Of a stretch of DNA of 64,000 nt, positions 16,971 through 23,686 are shown one piece after another. This DNA is from Rhizobium sp. N324. Its GTDB lineage: Bacteria > Pseudomonadota > Alphaproteobacteria > Rhizobiales > Rhizobiaceae. The notes beneath the pieces are model-generated. The model saw only the letters and a program-made list of their open reading frames with translations. It did not search any database and had not been told where the DNA came from. The stretch covers positions 3,413,001-3,477,000 of the forward strand of contig NZ_CP013630.1 in the NCBI RefSeq assembly GCF_001664485.1, written 5' to 3'. Every line of letters begins with the position of its first letter. The stretch's first letter is position 1. The translations under genes and the position numbers were made by a program.

Positions 16971-17711
16971 CTATCTCACCCAACCCGCCGCCAATGCACT
17001 CGCCCAGTCGGCACGGCCCCTTTCGGCGGCCAGTGCCGACATCGCCATATGGTCGTAGGCGACGGTTCGGAACTGCCATATCCATCCGGCCGCCGTCTTT
17101 TCCAGAATAGCGTAACTCGCCAGCGGGTGGCCGGCTTCGACCTTATGGTCATAAGGCAGCACGTCGTCATAGGCGGGGCAGCCGACGCTGCCGGGATTGA
17201 CGATCAGCCGGCCGTCGGAGAGCCGGACGGCGCGGGGAAGATGGCTGTGGCCGCAGAGGATCAGTGGCAGGTCGATACCCTCAGCCAGCGCCTCGATCGC
17301 TTCGATCGGCTTCAGGAAAACGAATCCTTCGGGCGAAACCGATTCCAGCCAATAGAGATTGTCGTTCTTTGGGGTCGCATGGCAGAGATAAGCCTCGCCG
17401 CGATAGACGGTGTCGAACGGCAGGCTGCGGATCCAGTCGAGATGGGCCGGCGTCAGCTGCCGATAGGCCGAGGCATCCGAAACATGCATCGCCGCCGGAT
17501 CCTGCTCGATCAGGTAGCGGTCATGATTGCCGCAAACCGAGGTCAGGCCGAGCGGCATCAGCAGCTCCGCCGTCCGGCCGGCCTCCAGCGGACCACTGAA
17601 GAAATCGCCGAGATTGACGATTTCCTCGATACCTTCAGCGCGAATATCCGCAAGCACCGCCTCAAGCGCCAGATGGTTGCCATGAATGTCGGCGATCGCG
17701 GCAAAACGCAT
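16971..17711 (-). CDS. Metallophosphoesterase (YfcE/MPP superfamily)
   Basis: A 246-residue calcineurin-like phosphoesterase with all expected metal motifs in order: AIADIHGNHLAL, NLGDFFSGP, VCGNHDRYL, YLCHATP, LILCGHSHLPRAV and IVNPGSVG. Such enzymes hydrolyse phosphodiesters or nucleotides with two metal ions; the substrate cannot be told from sequence. It is 2 bp downstream of uraH and so may be co-transcribed with the ureide genes. Confidence 0.88.
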   Translation of the reverse strand: MRFAAIADIHGNHLALEAVLADIRAEGIEEIVNLGDFFSGPLEAGRTAELLMPLGLTSVCGNHDRYLIEQDPAAMHVSDASAYRQLTPAHLDWIRSLPFDTVYRGEAYLCHATPKNDNLYWLESVSPEGFVFLKPIEAIEALAEGIDLPLILCGHSHLPRAVRLSDGRLIVNPGSVGCPAYDDVLPYDHKVEAGHPLASYAILEKTAAGWIWQFRTVAYDHMAMSALAAERGRADWASALAAGWVR

Positions 17712-17713
17712 TT

Positions 17714-18070
17714 TTAGCTGCCCCTGTAGGTAGAATAACCGTAGGGCGAGATCAGCAGCGGCACATGGTAGTGCGCCGTGACATCGGCAATGCCGAAGCG
17801 GATCGGCACGAGATCGAGGAAGGCCGGGTGCGGCAACGGCGTGCCGCAGGCCCTCAGATAATCGCCGGCGTGGAAGACCAATTCATAGGTGCCGGCCCGG
17901 AAATTTTCGCCGGATAGAATCGGGCCGCCGTCGACCCGGCCGTCGGCATTGGTCTCGACCGTCTTCACATGCCTGCGGATCTCGCCATCGAGCTGGAAAA
18001 GATCGATCCTGAGCCGCTCGGCCGGTTTGCCCAAGGCGGTATCGAGAACATGTGTGGTCAGTCCGGTCAT
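17714..18070 (-). CDS. uraH: 5-hydroxyisourate hydrolase
   Basis: A 118-residue transthyretin-like protein that hydrolyses 5-hydroxyisourate (the PuuD product) to OHCU. Diagnostic features are the N-terminal [13 protein letters not shown], the internal [25 protein letters not shown] and the C-terminal YSTYRGS tetrapeptide that distinguishes HIU hydrolases from transthyretins. The start overlaps the allA stop by 4 bp. Confidence 0.95.
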   Translation of the reverse strand: MTGLTTHVLDTALGKPAERLRIDLFQLDGEIRRHVKTVETNADGRVDGGPILSGENFRAGTYELVFHAGDYLRACGTPLPHPAFLDLVPIRFGIADVTAHYHVPLLISPYGYSTYRGS

Positions 18071-18567
18071 GGGGCTGGCTCTCTGATGACGAAGGGGGTT
18101 TCGAAGAAGAATTCCTCCAGATTGTTGCCTGGCCCGTCGCGATCGACGACCAGGAAATCGGAGACTTGGCCAAGCGCCATCAGCGGATGATGCCAGACAT
18201 TGCGGCGGTAGTTCACGCCTTGGTCCCCGCGCGCCAGAAACACCTGCGGCCGGCCCGGGCGTCCGCTCTCGTCCTCGGCGACGACGACCAGAAAAGGACG
18301 GCCGGAAACCGGTGAGAAGCTCTGGCTGCCGAAAGGATGGCGCTCCATCATGTCGATATCATAGGGGAAACTGCGCGGCTGGCCGCGAAACAGATTGATG
18401 ATGACGCGCGCGCCCTCGCCCGCCGCCTCCGCCGCGGCCAGCGCATGAAAACGTTCCGTCGTGCCGCCATTGATCAGCCGCATCGAGGCCGGATCGGCTT
18501 CGATGACCTCACCGAAGGGAGCGAAGGCGGCGCTGGTGAGCGGGCGAATGTCGAGAAATTCGGGCAT
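18067..18567 (-). CDS. allA: Ureidoglycolate lyase
   Basis: A 166-residue AllA-family protein, which cleaves ureidoglycolate to glyoxylate and urea. Recognisable segments are [62 protein letters not shown] and [18 protein letters not shown]. The start at 18567 gives the usual length and is preceded by an AAGGTGAG motif. It overlaps the uraH start and follows the HepT-like gene directly (start within 5 bp of that gene's stop). Confidence 0.94.
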   Translation of the reverse strand: MPEFLDIRPLTSAAFAPFGEVIEADPASMRLINGGTTERFHALAAAEAAGEGARVIINLFRGQPRSFPYDIDMMERHPFGSQSFSPVSGRPFLVVVAEDESGRPGRPQVFLARGDQGVNYRRNVWHHPLMALGQVSDFLVVDRDGPGNNLEEFFFETPFVIREPAP

Positions 18568-18571
18568 GGCC

Positions 18572-18934
18572 TCACTCACCTTGGGCATGCCAGTTACGGA
18601 CGGCATCGATCTCGCGAAGAAGCTCCGGCAGCGTCCGATACGTCGCCTCCCAGATATCCGAGGGATCGAGATCGAAGACGTCGTCGAGGATGCGATTGCC
18701 CGTGCCGCAGATCTTCGTCCACGGCAGGCCGGGATGCTCGGTGGCAAATTCCGGATGCGTCACCAGCAGGCGGGATGCCGCGGCACCGATGGTGAAGTGG
18801 CAGAAGGCGACAGCCTTGAAAGTGAGCTGGTCCTCGACGAAAGCTGCCTCATCCATTCCGCCGATGAAGGACAGCGCTTCGGATGCCGCCTTTTGCATGT
18901 CGTTGAGATAGTCGATGGCACGCCTCTCCTTCAT
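18572..18934 (-). CDS. HepT-like (DUF86) protein with a degenerate active site
   Basis: A 120-residue all-helical protein of the DUF86/HepT fold. The order of blocks fits: [39 protein letters not shown], then [20 protein letters not shown] and [17 protein letters not shown]. In active HepT toxins the third block reads (M)RN-x-L-x-H-x-Y with the RX4-6HXY RNase motif; here the Arg is Gly and the His is Asp, so ribonuclease activity is unlikely. No MntA-type nucleotidyltransferase partner is nearby. It is embedded between uraD and allA, overlapping uraD by 4 bp, so it is part of the ureide operon. Confidence 0.78.
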   Translation of the reverse strand: MKERRAIDYLNDMQKAASEALSFIGGMDEAAFVEDQLTFKAVAFCHFTIGAAASRLLVTHPEFATEHPGLPWTKICGTGNRILDDVFDLDPSDIWEATYRTLPELLREIDAVRNWHAQGE

Positions 18935-19431
18935 TCCGCCTCCGGCAGCATCGAGGTCAGACGCAGCAGCGCGATCTTTTCGACCTGCGCAGTCGCGGTC
19001 GAAAATTCCTCGTCCCGGCCGTTGCCGATCCGTGTTTCGAAAGCTTCCACAATATCCTCCTTGCCGAGCCCTTTGACGGCGATGATGAAGGGAAAGCCAT
19101 ATTTTTCGACATAGGCCGAATTGAGTTCGGTGAAGCGGGCGTGTTCGGCAGGGCTCAGGCGGTCGAGACCGGCGCCGGACTGCTCCTTGCGGCTGTCCTC
19201 GGTAAGTTCGCCGGATATGGCAAGACGCCCGGCAAGATCGGGGTGGGCTCGAAGCACGCCGAGACGTTCCTGCGGGCTTGCCGCGCGGAAGACGGCCGCG
19301 AGCGCGGCATGCACGCCTGATGCCGTCAGCGGCTCGGTCAGGCCGCCGGCGTCATAGGCGCGCTCGGCGATGAAAGGCGAATGTTCGAAGACGCCGCCGA
19401 AGCGGGAAACGAAATCCTCGCGCGACAGCAT
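18931..19431 (-). CDS. uraD: OHCU decarboxylase
   Basis: A 166-residue 2-oxo-4-hydroxy-4-carboxy-5-ureidoimidazoline decarboxylase, giving S-allantoin. The catalytic-site block LRAHPDLAGRLA is present, then EQSGAGLDRLSPAEHARF and FNSAY-like LNSAYVEKYGFPFIIAVKG, all diagnostic for UraD. The ATG at 19431 overlaps the puuE stop (TGATG), so translation is coupled. Confidence 0.95.
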   Translation of the reverse strand: MLSREDFVSRFGGVFEHSPFIAERAYDAGGLTEPLTASGVHAALAAVFRAASPQERLGVLRAHPDLAGRLAISGELTEDSRKEQSGAGLDRLSPAEHARFTELNSAYVEKYGFPFIIAVKGLGKEDIVEAFETRIGNGRDEEFSTATAQVEKIALLRLTSMLPEAE

Positions 19432-20354
19432 CAGATCGCGTCCGGCTGATGGTGCTTGTGCCAATGCTCGGCAATCTCGATGCGGCGCGGAATCCAGACC
19501 TTGTCATGCTTCAGCACATATTCGATGAAGCGCTTCAGCGCCGCCGCCCGGCCGGGGCGCCCGACGAGACGGCAATGCAGGCCGACCGACATCATCTTGG
19601 GGCTGCCCGCCTTGCCTTCCTCATAGAGCGTATCGAAGGCATCCTTGAGATAGGTGAAGAACTGATCGCCGGTGTTGAAGCCCTGCGGCGTGGCAAAACG
19701 CATGTCGTTGGTTTCGAGCGTGTAGGGAATGATCAGGAAAGGTTTCCCGTCGACGCCCTTCACCCAGAAAGGCAGGTCGTCGGCATAGGAATCGGAGGAA
19801 TAGAGGAAGCCGCCCTCCTCCTGCACCAGCCGCAGCGTATTGTCGGAGGGCTTGCCCTGGTACATGCCGTAAGGCCGCTCGCCGGTCAGTTCGGTGTGCA
19901 GGCGCACGGCTTCGAGGATGTGCTTGCGCTCCAAATCTTCCGGAAAATCCTTATATTCCAGCCAGCGGTAACCGTGGCTGGCGATTTCCCAGCCGGCCTC
20001 CTTCATCGCCGCGACCGCTTCCGGGTTGCGCGCCATGGCCAGCGTCACGCCGTAGACGGTCGCCTGCACCTTGAGATCGGTGAACATCCGCCAGAGCCGC
20101 CAGAAACCGGCGCGCGACCCGTATTCATAGATCGATTCCATGTTGAGATTGCGCTGCCCCGGCCAGGCGGCCGCGCCGACGATCTCGGACAGCAGATTTT
20201 CCGACGCCGCATCGCCGTCGAGGATCGAGCTTTCGCCGCCCTCCTCATAATTGATGACGAACTGCACGGCGACATGTGCCTCTTCAGGCCATTTCGGATC
20301 GGGCGTCTGACGCCCGTAGCCGACCAGATTGCGCGGATAAGTCTCGGATACCAT
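19431..20354 (-). CDS. puuE: Allantoinase PuuE (polysaccharide deacetylase-like)
   Basis: A 307-residue metal-independent allantoinase of the carbohydrate esterase 4 fold, converting allantoin to allantoate. Features: GYGRQTPDPKWPEEAHVAVQ, NYEEGGESS, ESIYEYGSRAGFWRL, WEIASHGYRWLEY and SVGLHCRLVGRPGR. The start at 20354 is supported by AAGGTGA 4 bp upstream and gives the family length. It is the first gene of the ureide operon puuE-uraD-hepT-like-allA-uraH. Confidence 0.95.
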   Translation of the reverse strand: MVSETYPRNLVGYGRQTPDPKWPEEAHVAVQFVINYEEGGESSILDGDAASENLLSEIVGAAAWPGQRNLNMESIYEYGSRAGFWRLWRMFTDLKVQATVYGVTLAMARNPEAVAAMKEAGWEIASHGYRWLEYKDFPEDLERKHILEAVRLHTELTGERPYGMYQGKPSDNTLRLVQEEGGFLYSSDSYADDLPFWVKGVDGKPFLIIPYTLETNDMRFATPQGFNTGDQFFTYLKDAFDTLYEEGKAGSPKMMSVGLHCRLVGRPGRAAALKRFIEYVLKHDKVWIPRRIEIAEHWHKHHQPDAI

Positions 20355-20417
20355 CAAATCACCTTCTGAAAAGACGGAGAACGGTAGCATCCGCAGCCGG
20401 AATGTCGAGACGGAAAC

Positions 20418-20447
20418 TGCGCAGCGGAATTTTATCGTTCCTGCGCA
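20418..20447. promoter_or_regulatory. Dyad symmetry upstream of the ureide operon
   Basis: TGCGCAG (20418-20424) and CTGCGCA (20441-20447) are perfect inverted arms, and inner GGAA/TTCC extends the dyad. It lies about 65-95 bp upstream of puuE, between puuE and the stop of the DUF1045 gene, where an operator for the purine-catabolic operon would be expected. The binding protein is unknown. Confidence 0.4.
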
Positions 20448-20467
20448 ATAGCTTAGCTTATCGCATG

Positions 20468-21175
20468 TCAGGCGGTCTTGCGGGCGCTGACCTTGCCCAT
20501 CGGATGCAGCGAATGAACCCGAAAAGGACCGCCGGTGCCCTCCTCGAACATCAGCGCCACGTTCGAAACCAGGACCGGTTCGCCGAGCACAGCCTCGAAA
20601 ACCGTCCGCAGCGCCGGCTCGATGCGCGGCATGTCGAGCGCGTTGACCGGGCCCGTCACCGGCATATGGAAGCGGAACTCCTCCATCACGTAAGGATTGC
20701 CCCAGCGATGCAGATTGGAAAACTGCGCCGCCGACAGTCCGTCCGGATCGCTGCGTTCGATGTCGGCTTCGCTCAGCGGCGCGCGGAAACGATCGAATTC
20801 CTGCACGATCGCCGAAGCGAGGTACTGGATCTGCTCGCAGGGAACGCTCGGCAGCAGGCTGTAGAAATTGCCGAGCCGGGCGACTTCGAGACGCGGAATC
20901 TGGAAGGGAAGGACAGTGCCGGAAAAGCGCATGAGATCGCGCAGGAGTTGCGATTCGGACAGGTCCGGACACAGATGGAACGGCGCCTTCAAAACGCCGT
21001 GAAAACCGTAGCGCCGCGGCACGGCCGTATGGAAGGCGATCTCGTGAATGCCGAGGCCGCGCACGGCCGGAGGCTCCAGCATATCACCGGAGAACACGTT
21101 TCGGCCGAGCCAATGGGCGGCCATGAGCGATAGCGGGTCGCTTGCCGGGGGCGTGAAGCAAATGGCATAGCGCAC
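20468..21175 (-). CDS. DUF1045 protein (2H phosphoesterase-like)
   Basis: A 235-residue protein of the DUF1045 family, members of the 2H phosphoesterase superfamily often found near phosphonate genes. The two expected H-x-T/S positions read RYGFHGVLKAPFHL (H-G-V) and EEFRFHMPVTGPV (H-M-P), so the His residues are kept but the Thr/Ser partners are missing at the simple alignment. Length is typical. It lies upstream of the ureide operon on the same strand with about 110 bp between. Function unknown; no phn genes are in the window. Confidence 0.83.
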   Translation of the reverse strand: MRYAICFTPPASDPLSLMAAHWLGRNVFSGDMLEPPAVRGLGIHEIAFHTAVPRRYGFHGVLKAPFHLCPDLSESQLLRDLMRFSGTVLPFQIPRLEVARLGNFYSLLPSVPCEQIQYLASAIVQEFDRFRAPLSEADIERSDPDGLSAAQFSNLHRWGNPYVMEEFRFHMPVTGPVNALDMPRIEPALRTVFEAVLGEPVLVSNVALMFEEGTGGPFRVHSLHPMGKVSARKTA

Positions 21176-21289
21176 GCGATTTCCTCCATCAGGAAAAGGA
21201 GCGCCGACGATCTCAGGCGCTGTCGATGCGCAAGCAGATAGGTGATTTGCATGACAGAATAACGAAACGAGGCGGCGCAGAATTCACGT

Positions 21290-22468
21290 TTAACGTGAAG
21301 CCGCCGCGATATGGCTTGATATCGTGAAGCTTTCCGGCAGCAAAAATCCGCAGTCTGTATCGCCTGCGATACATATTGCCGCCTCCGCCAGCCGGTGGGC
21401 CAGGCCGAAGCTGACCTTGAAGCCCCCGGTCAGAGCGATCAGGCGCGGGTGATCGGGATGGCGGCCGATCATCGGATCGCGGTCGATCGCCTTCGGGCGA
21501 AGCCCGGCCCAGCGTTCGACGACGGCAGCGTCGCGCAGCGCCGGCACGATCCCCCGCGCCGCGGCGATCAGCGCGTCGAGCTGGCCATCGGTCGAAGCGG
21601 GATCGTCGAAACGGTTCTCGCTGGTACTGCCGATCGCCGCATGGCCGCCCTCATGCGCCACGACATAGAGCCCGTCGAGAAAGATCGTCGGCAGCGCCGG
21701 GTCGAGATCGGCTTTCAACAGCGCCGCCTGCCCCTTGACCGGCTGGCCGAGCGGCTGTTTCAACCCCGGCGTCAGGCCCTGCAGCAACGGAAAGGATTGA
21801 TGGCCGGCGGCCAGGATGCAGTGGTCGAAAGCAACGCTGTCGCCGCCTATCTCGGCCGTGCCGCGATCCGGATCAAGGCCGGCAACCGCTGCATGCTCCC
21901 GAATGCGTACATGTTTGGCCTGCCGCAGCAAGGTGACAAGTGCCGCGATCAGCGAACGGGGCGCGACGCGGGCGGCGAGCGTGTCATGCACGAAGCCGCT
22001 CTCGCCGGCCGACGCCTCGATCCAGCCGCCGACCGGCGGGCCGTCGAGCACATGCCAGTGGAACCGGCGCGCGCCGGCCTGCCAATGGCGTTCGGCGTCC
22101 TCGCAGTGGCGGCGCGCGATTTTCTCGAGATGCGGCTTCGGCAACGGAATCAACCGTCCCGAACGACGATAACCGGCCGAAAGCCCGGTTGCCGCTTCGA
22201 GCGTGTCGATCTCGTCTTCGAGCGAGACCAGCGCATCGAATTGGAACTGCTTCTTCTCAGACCACCGATCCGGCATATGCGGCATCAGCGCGCCGAGCAG
22301 GCCGCCGCTTGCGCCTCCGCCCAATTGGCCGGCGTCGGCAATGATCGTATCGATGCCGCGGCGCTCGGCATGGACAGCTGCCCAGAGACCCATGATTCCG
22401 CCGCCGACGATCAGCAATTCGCAGGATGATTGACCTGAGACCGGCCGAGGATTATCGGCTTTTTCCAT
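21290..22468 (-). CDS. FAD-dependent oxidoreductase, MnmC2 (DAO)-like
   Basis: A 392-residue DAO-family flavoprotein. The FAD-binding Rossmann motif is ELLIVGGGIMGLWAAVHAE, followed by ADAGQLGGGASGGLLGALMP, and the C-terminal nucleotide-contact part is LIALTGGFKVSFGLAHRLAE. The neighbour on the other strand is the MnmD methyltransferase, and in enterobacteria these two activities are one protein, MnmC, that finishes mnm5s2U34 in tRNA; this suggests it is the MnmC oxidase half as a separate protein. Its ATG (22468-22466) shares two bases with the divergent mnmD ATG (22467-22469). Confidence 0.85.
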   Translation of the reverse strand: MEKADNPRPVSGQSSCELLIVGGGIMGLWAAVHAERRGIDTIIADAGQLGGGASGGLLGALMPHMPDRWSEKKQFQFDALVSLEDEIDTLEAATGLSAGYRRSGRLIPLPKPHLEKIARRHCEDAERHWQAGARRFHWHVLDGPPVGGWIEASAGESGFVHDTLAARVAPRSLIAALVTLLRQAKHVRIREHAAVAGLDPDRGTAEIGGDSVAFDHCILAAGHQSFPLLQGLTPGLKQPLGQPVKGQAALLKADLDPALPTIFLDGLYVVAHEGGHAAIGSTSENRFDDPASTDGQLDALIAAARGIVPALRDAAVVERWAGLRPKAIDRDPMIGRHPDHPRLIALTGGFKVSFGLAHRLAEAAICIAGDTDCGFLLPESFTISSHIAAASR

Positions 22469-23195
22469 GACAGACGTGAACCCCGATCAGATTGGCGCGG
22501 GCGCGCCGCAGCCGCTCGAATGGCGCGACGGCGATATGCCTTATTCCACCGCCTTTGGCGATCATTTTTATTGCCAGACCGACGGCCGGCTGGAATGCGG
22601 CCATGTCTTCCTCGCCGGCAACGGCCTACCGGAGCGCTGGAACGGCCGGCAGGAATTCGTGATCGGCGAGCTCGGCTTCGGAACCGGCCTGAACTTCGCC
22701 GAGACCTGGCGGCAATGGAAGCAGCATCGCGCTGCCGGCCAGCATCTGCATTTCATCTCCTTCGAACTCCACCCGATGCGCGTCGACGAGATCGGCCGGG
22801 CGCTCTCGCACTGGCCGGAGATCGATGCCGAACGCGAGGCGCTGACGGCGGCCTGGCCGCAAACGCCTGCCAATACCGTCTCCCTCGACCTCGACGATCA
22901 GACGAGGCTCAGCGTCGTCTGCGGCGCAGCGCTCGACGGCGTAACAGCGGCAAAGCCCGGCTTCGACGCCTGGTATCTCGATGGCTTCGCTCCGTCGCGC
23001 AATGGCAACATGTGGTCTGAAGAACTGATGCGGCGCGTCCACGAAAAAACCACGAGCGGCGGCACCTTCGCCACCTATGCCGCGGCCGGCTTCGTGCGCC
23101 GCAACCTCATCGCGGCAGGTTTCGCCGTCGAACGCCGCCAGGGCTTCGCCGGCAAACGCGAAATGCTCTGCGGCATCAAGGCGCCCGGCAAATAA
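22467..23195 (+). CDS. mnmD: tRNA 5-methylaminomethyl-2-thiouridine methyltransferase MnmD
   Basis: A 242-residue SAM-dependent methyltransferase matching the N-terminal half of MnmC, which methylates nm5U34 in tRNA. Visible: LEWRDGDMPYSTAFGDHFYC, the SAM-binding IGELGFGTGLNFAETW, FISFELHPM and the substrate-site YLDGFAPSRNGNMWSEEL, followed by GTFATYAAAGFVRRNL. Divergent from the FAD oxidoreductase gene with overlapping start codons, so each promoter must lie inside the other gene. No good ribosome-binding site is visible; a GAGG 16 bp upstream is rather far. Confidence 0.9.
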   Translation: MTDVNPDQIGAGAPQPLEWRDGDMPYSTAFGDHFYCQTDGRLECGHVFLAGNGLPERWNGRQEFVIGELGFGTGLNFAETWRQWKQHRAAGQHLHFISFELHPMRVDEIGRALSHWPEIDAEREALTAAWPQTPANTVSLDLDDQTRLSVVCGAALDGVTAAKPGFDAWYLDGFAPSRNGNMWSEELMRRVHEKTTSGGTFATYAAAGFVRRNLIAAGFAVERRQGFAGKREMLCGIKAPGK

Positions 23196-23266
23196 GCATT
23201 CCGGATTCGATCGCCAATATTGCCAACAGTTACCGCTTTGCCGATGATCTCCGAAAAGGAATGGAT

Positions 23267-23461
23267 ATGGCAAACAACGCGAACTCTGGCCCGCAACTCC
23301 AAAACCACATGGACGAACGTGTGAAATCGGAACGGGCAAAACGACTGATGACACTCGATCTGGCAATCGGCCGGGGGATCGCCGACGCGGAAGCGGGCCG
23401 CCTCAAGCCTATCGGCGATGTCGCAGCGCGCCTGACGGCCAGATACGACGACCGTTCGTGA
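23267..23461 (+). CDS. Solitary ParD-like antitoxin-type small protein
   Basis: A 64-residue protein. The C-terminal two thirds (RLMTLDLAIGRGIADAEAGR then KPIGDVAARLTARYDD) follow the pattern of ParD/CC2985-type antitoxins (xLxxxIxxGxADxExGRxxxxxDVxxRLxxRY). The start at 23267 has AAAGGA 6 bp upstream; an ATG at 23261 lies too close to it. No toxin-like gene is next to it on either strand, so it may be an orphan antitoxin or a regulator. Confidence 0.62.
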   Translation: MANNANSGPQLQNHMDERVKSERAKRLMTLDLAIGRGIADAEAGRLKPIGDVAARLTARYDDRS

Positions 23462-23596
23462 TCGTCCTGTCCCGCAAAGACCCGCAACTAGGTAGCATTG
23501 CTGGTTTCCGCCTATAACTAATCTTATCGCGAAGATTGCATTCGGCGTCGGGACCGTCTATCGACGGGTGGAACTCAAAAGGCCCGACATACCGAC

Positions 23597-23635
23597 ATGG
23601 AGAATATCGTTCCAAAGACTGTCCGACGACGCTGA
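23597..23635 (+). CDS. Candidate leader peptide with three Arg codons before argS paralogue
   Basis: A 12-codon frame, MENIVPKTVRRR, ends with CGA CGA CGC immediately before TGA and stops 51 bp upstream of the arginyl-tRNA synthetase start. A run of the cognate codons at the end of a short upstream frame is the layout of classic attenuation leaders. An AAAAGG motif ends 14 bp before the ATG, which is a weak ribosome-binding site. Coding is inferred, not proven. Confidence 0.4.
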   Translation: MENIVPKTVRRR

Positions 23636-23686
23636 AGCTCTCAAGCTTCCGCGAACCTTTAGTCATGCAGTCAAAGGGAATGATCC
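23612..23686 (+). promoter_or_regulatory. Possible translational attenuator of the argS paralogue
   Basis: Three possible pairings are visible: GAAGCT (23634-23639) with AGCTTC (23644-23649); CCTTT (23656-23660) with AAAGG (23673-23677), which covers the AAGGGA ribosome-binding site of the synthetase gene; and GACTG (23617-23621, inside the leader peptide) with CAGTC (23668-23672), flanked by CC/GG. The last two compete for the sequence beside the ribosome-binding site. A ribosome stalled on the Arg codons would cover the 23617-23621 strand. No T run is present, so control at translation rather than transcription would be expected. Confidence 0.35.

Noticed and set aside
23462..23596. A ParE-type toxin downstream of the ParD-like gene
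   Set aside because: All frames on both strands were read; none gives a ParE/RelE-like sequence.
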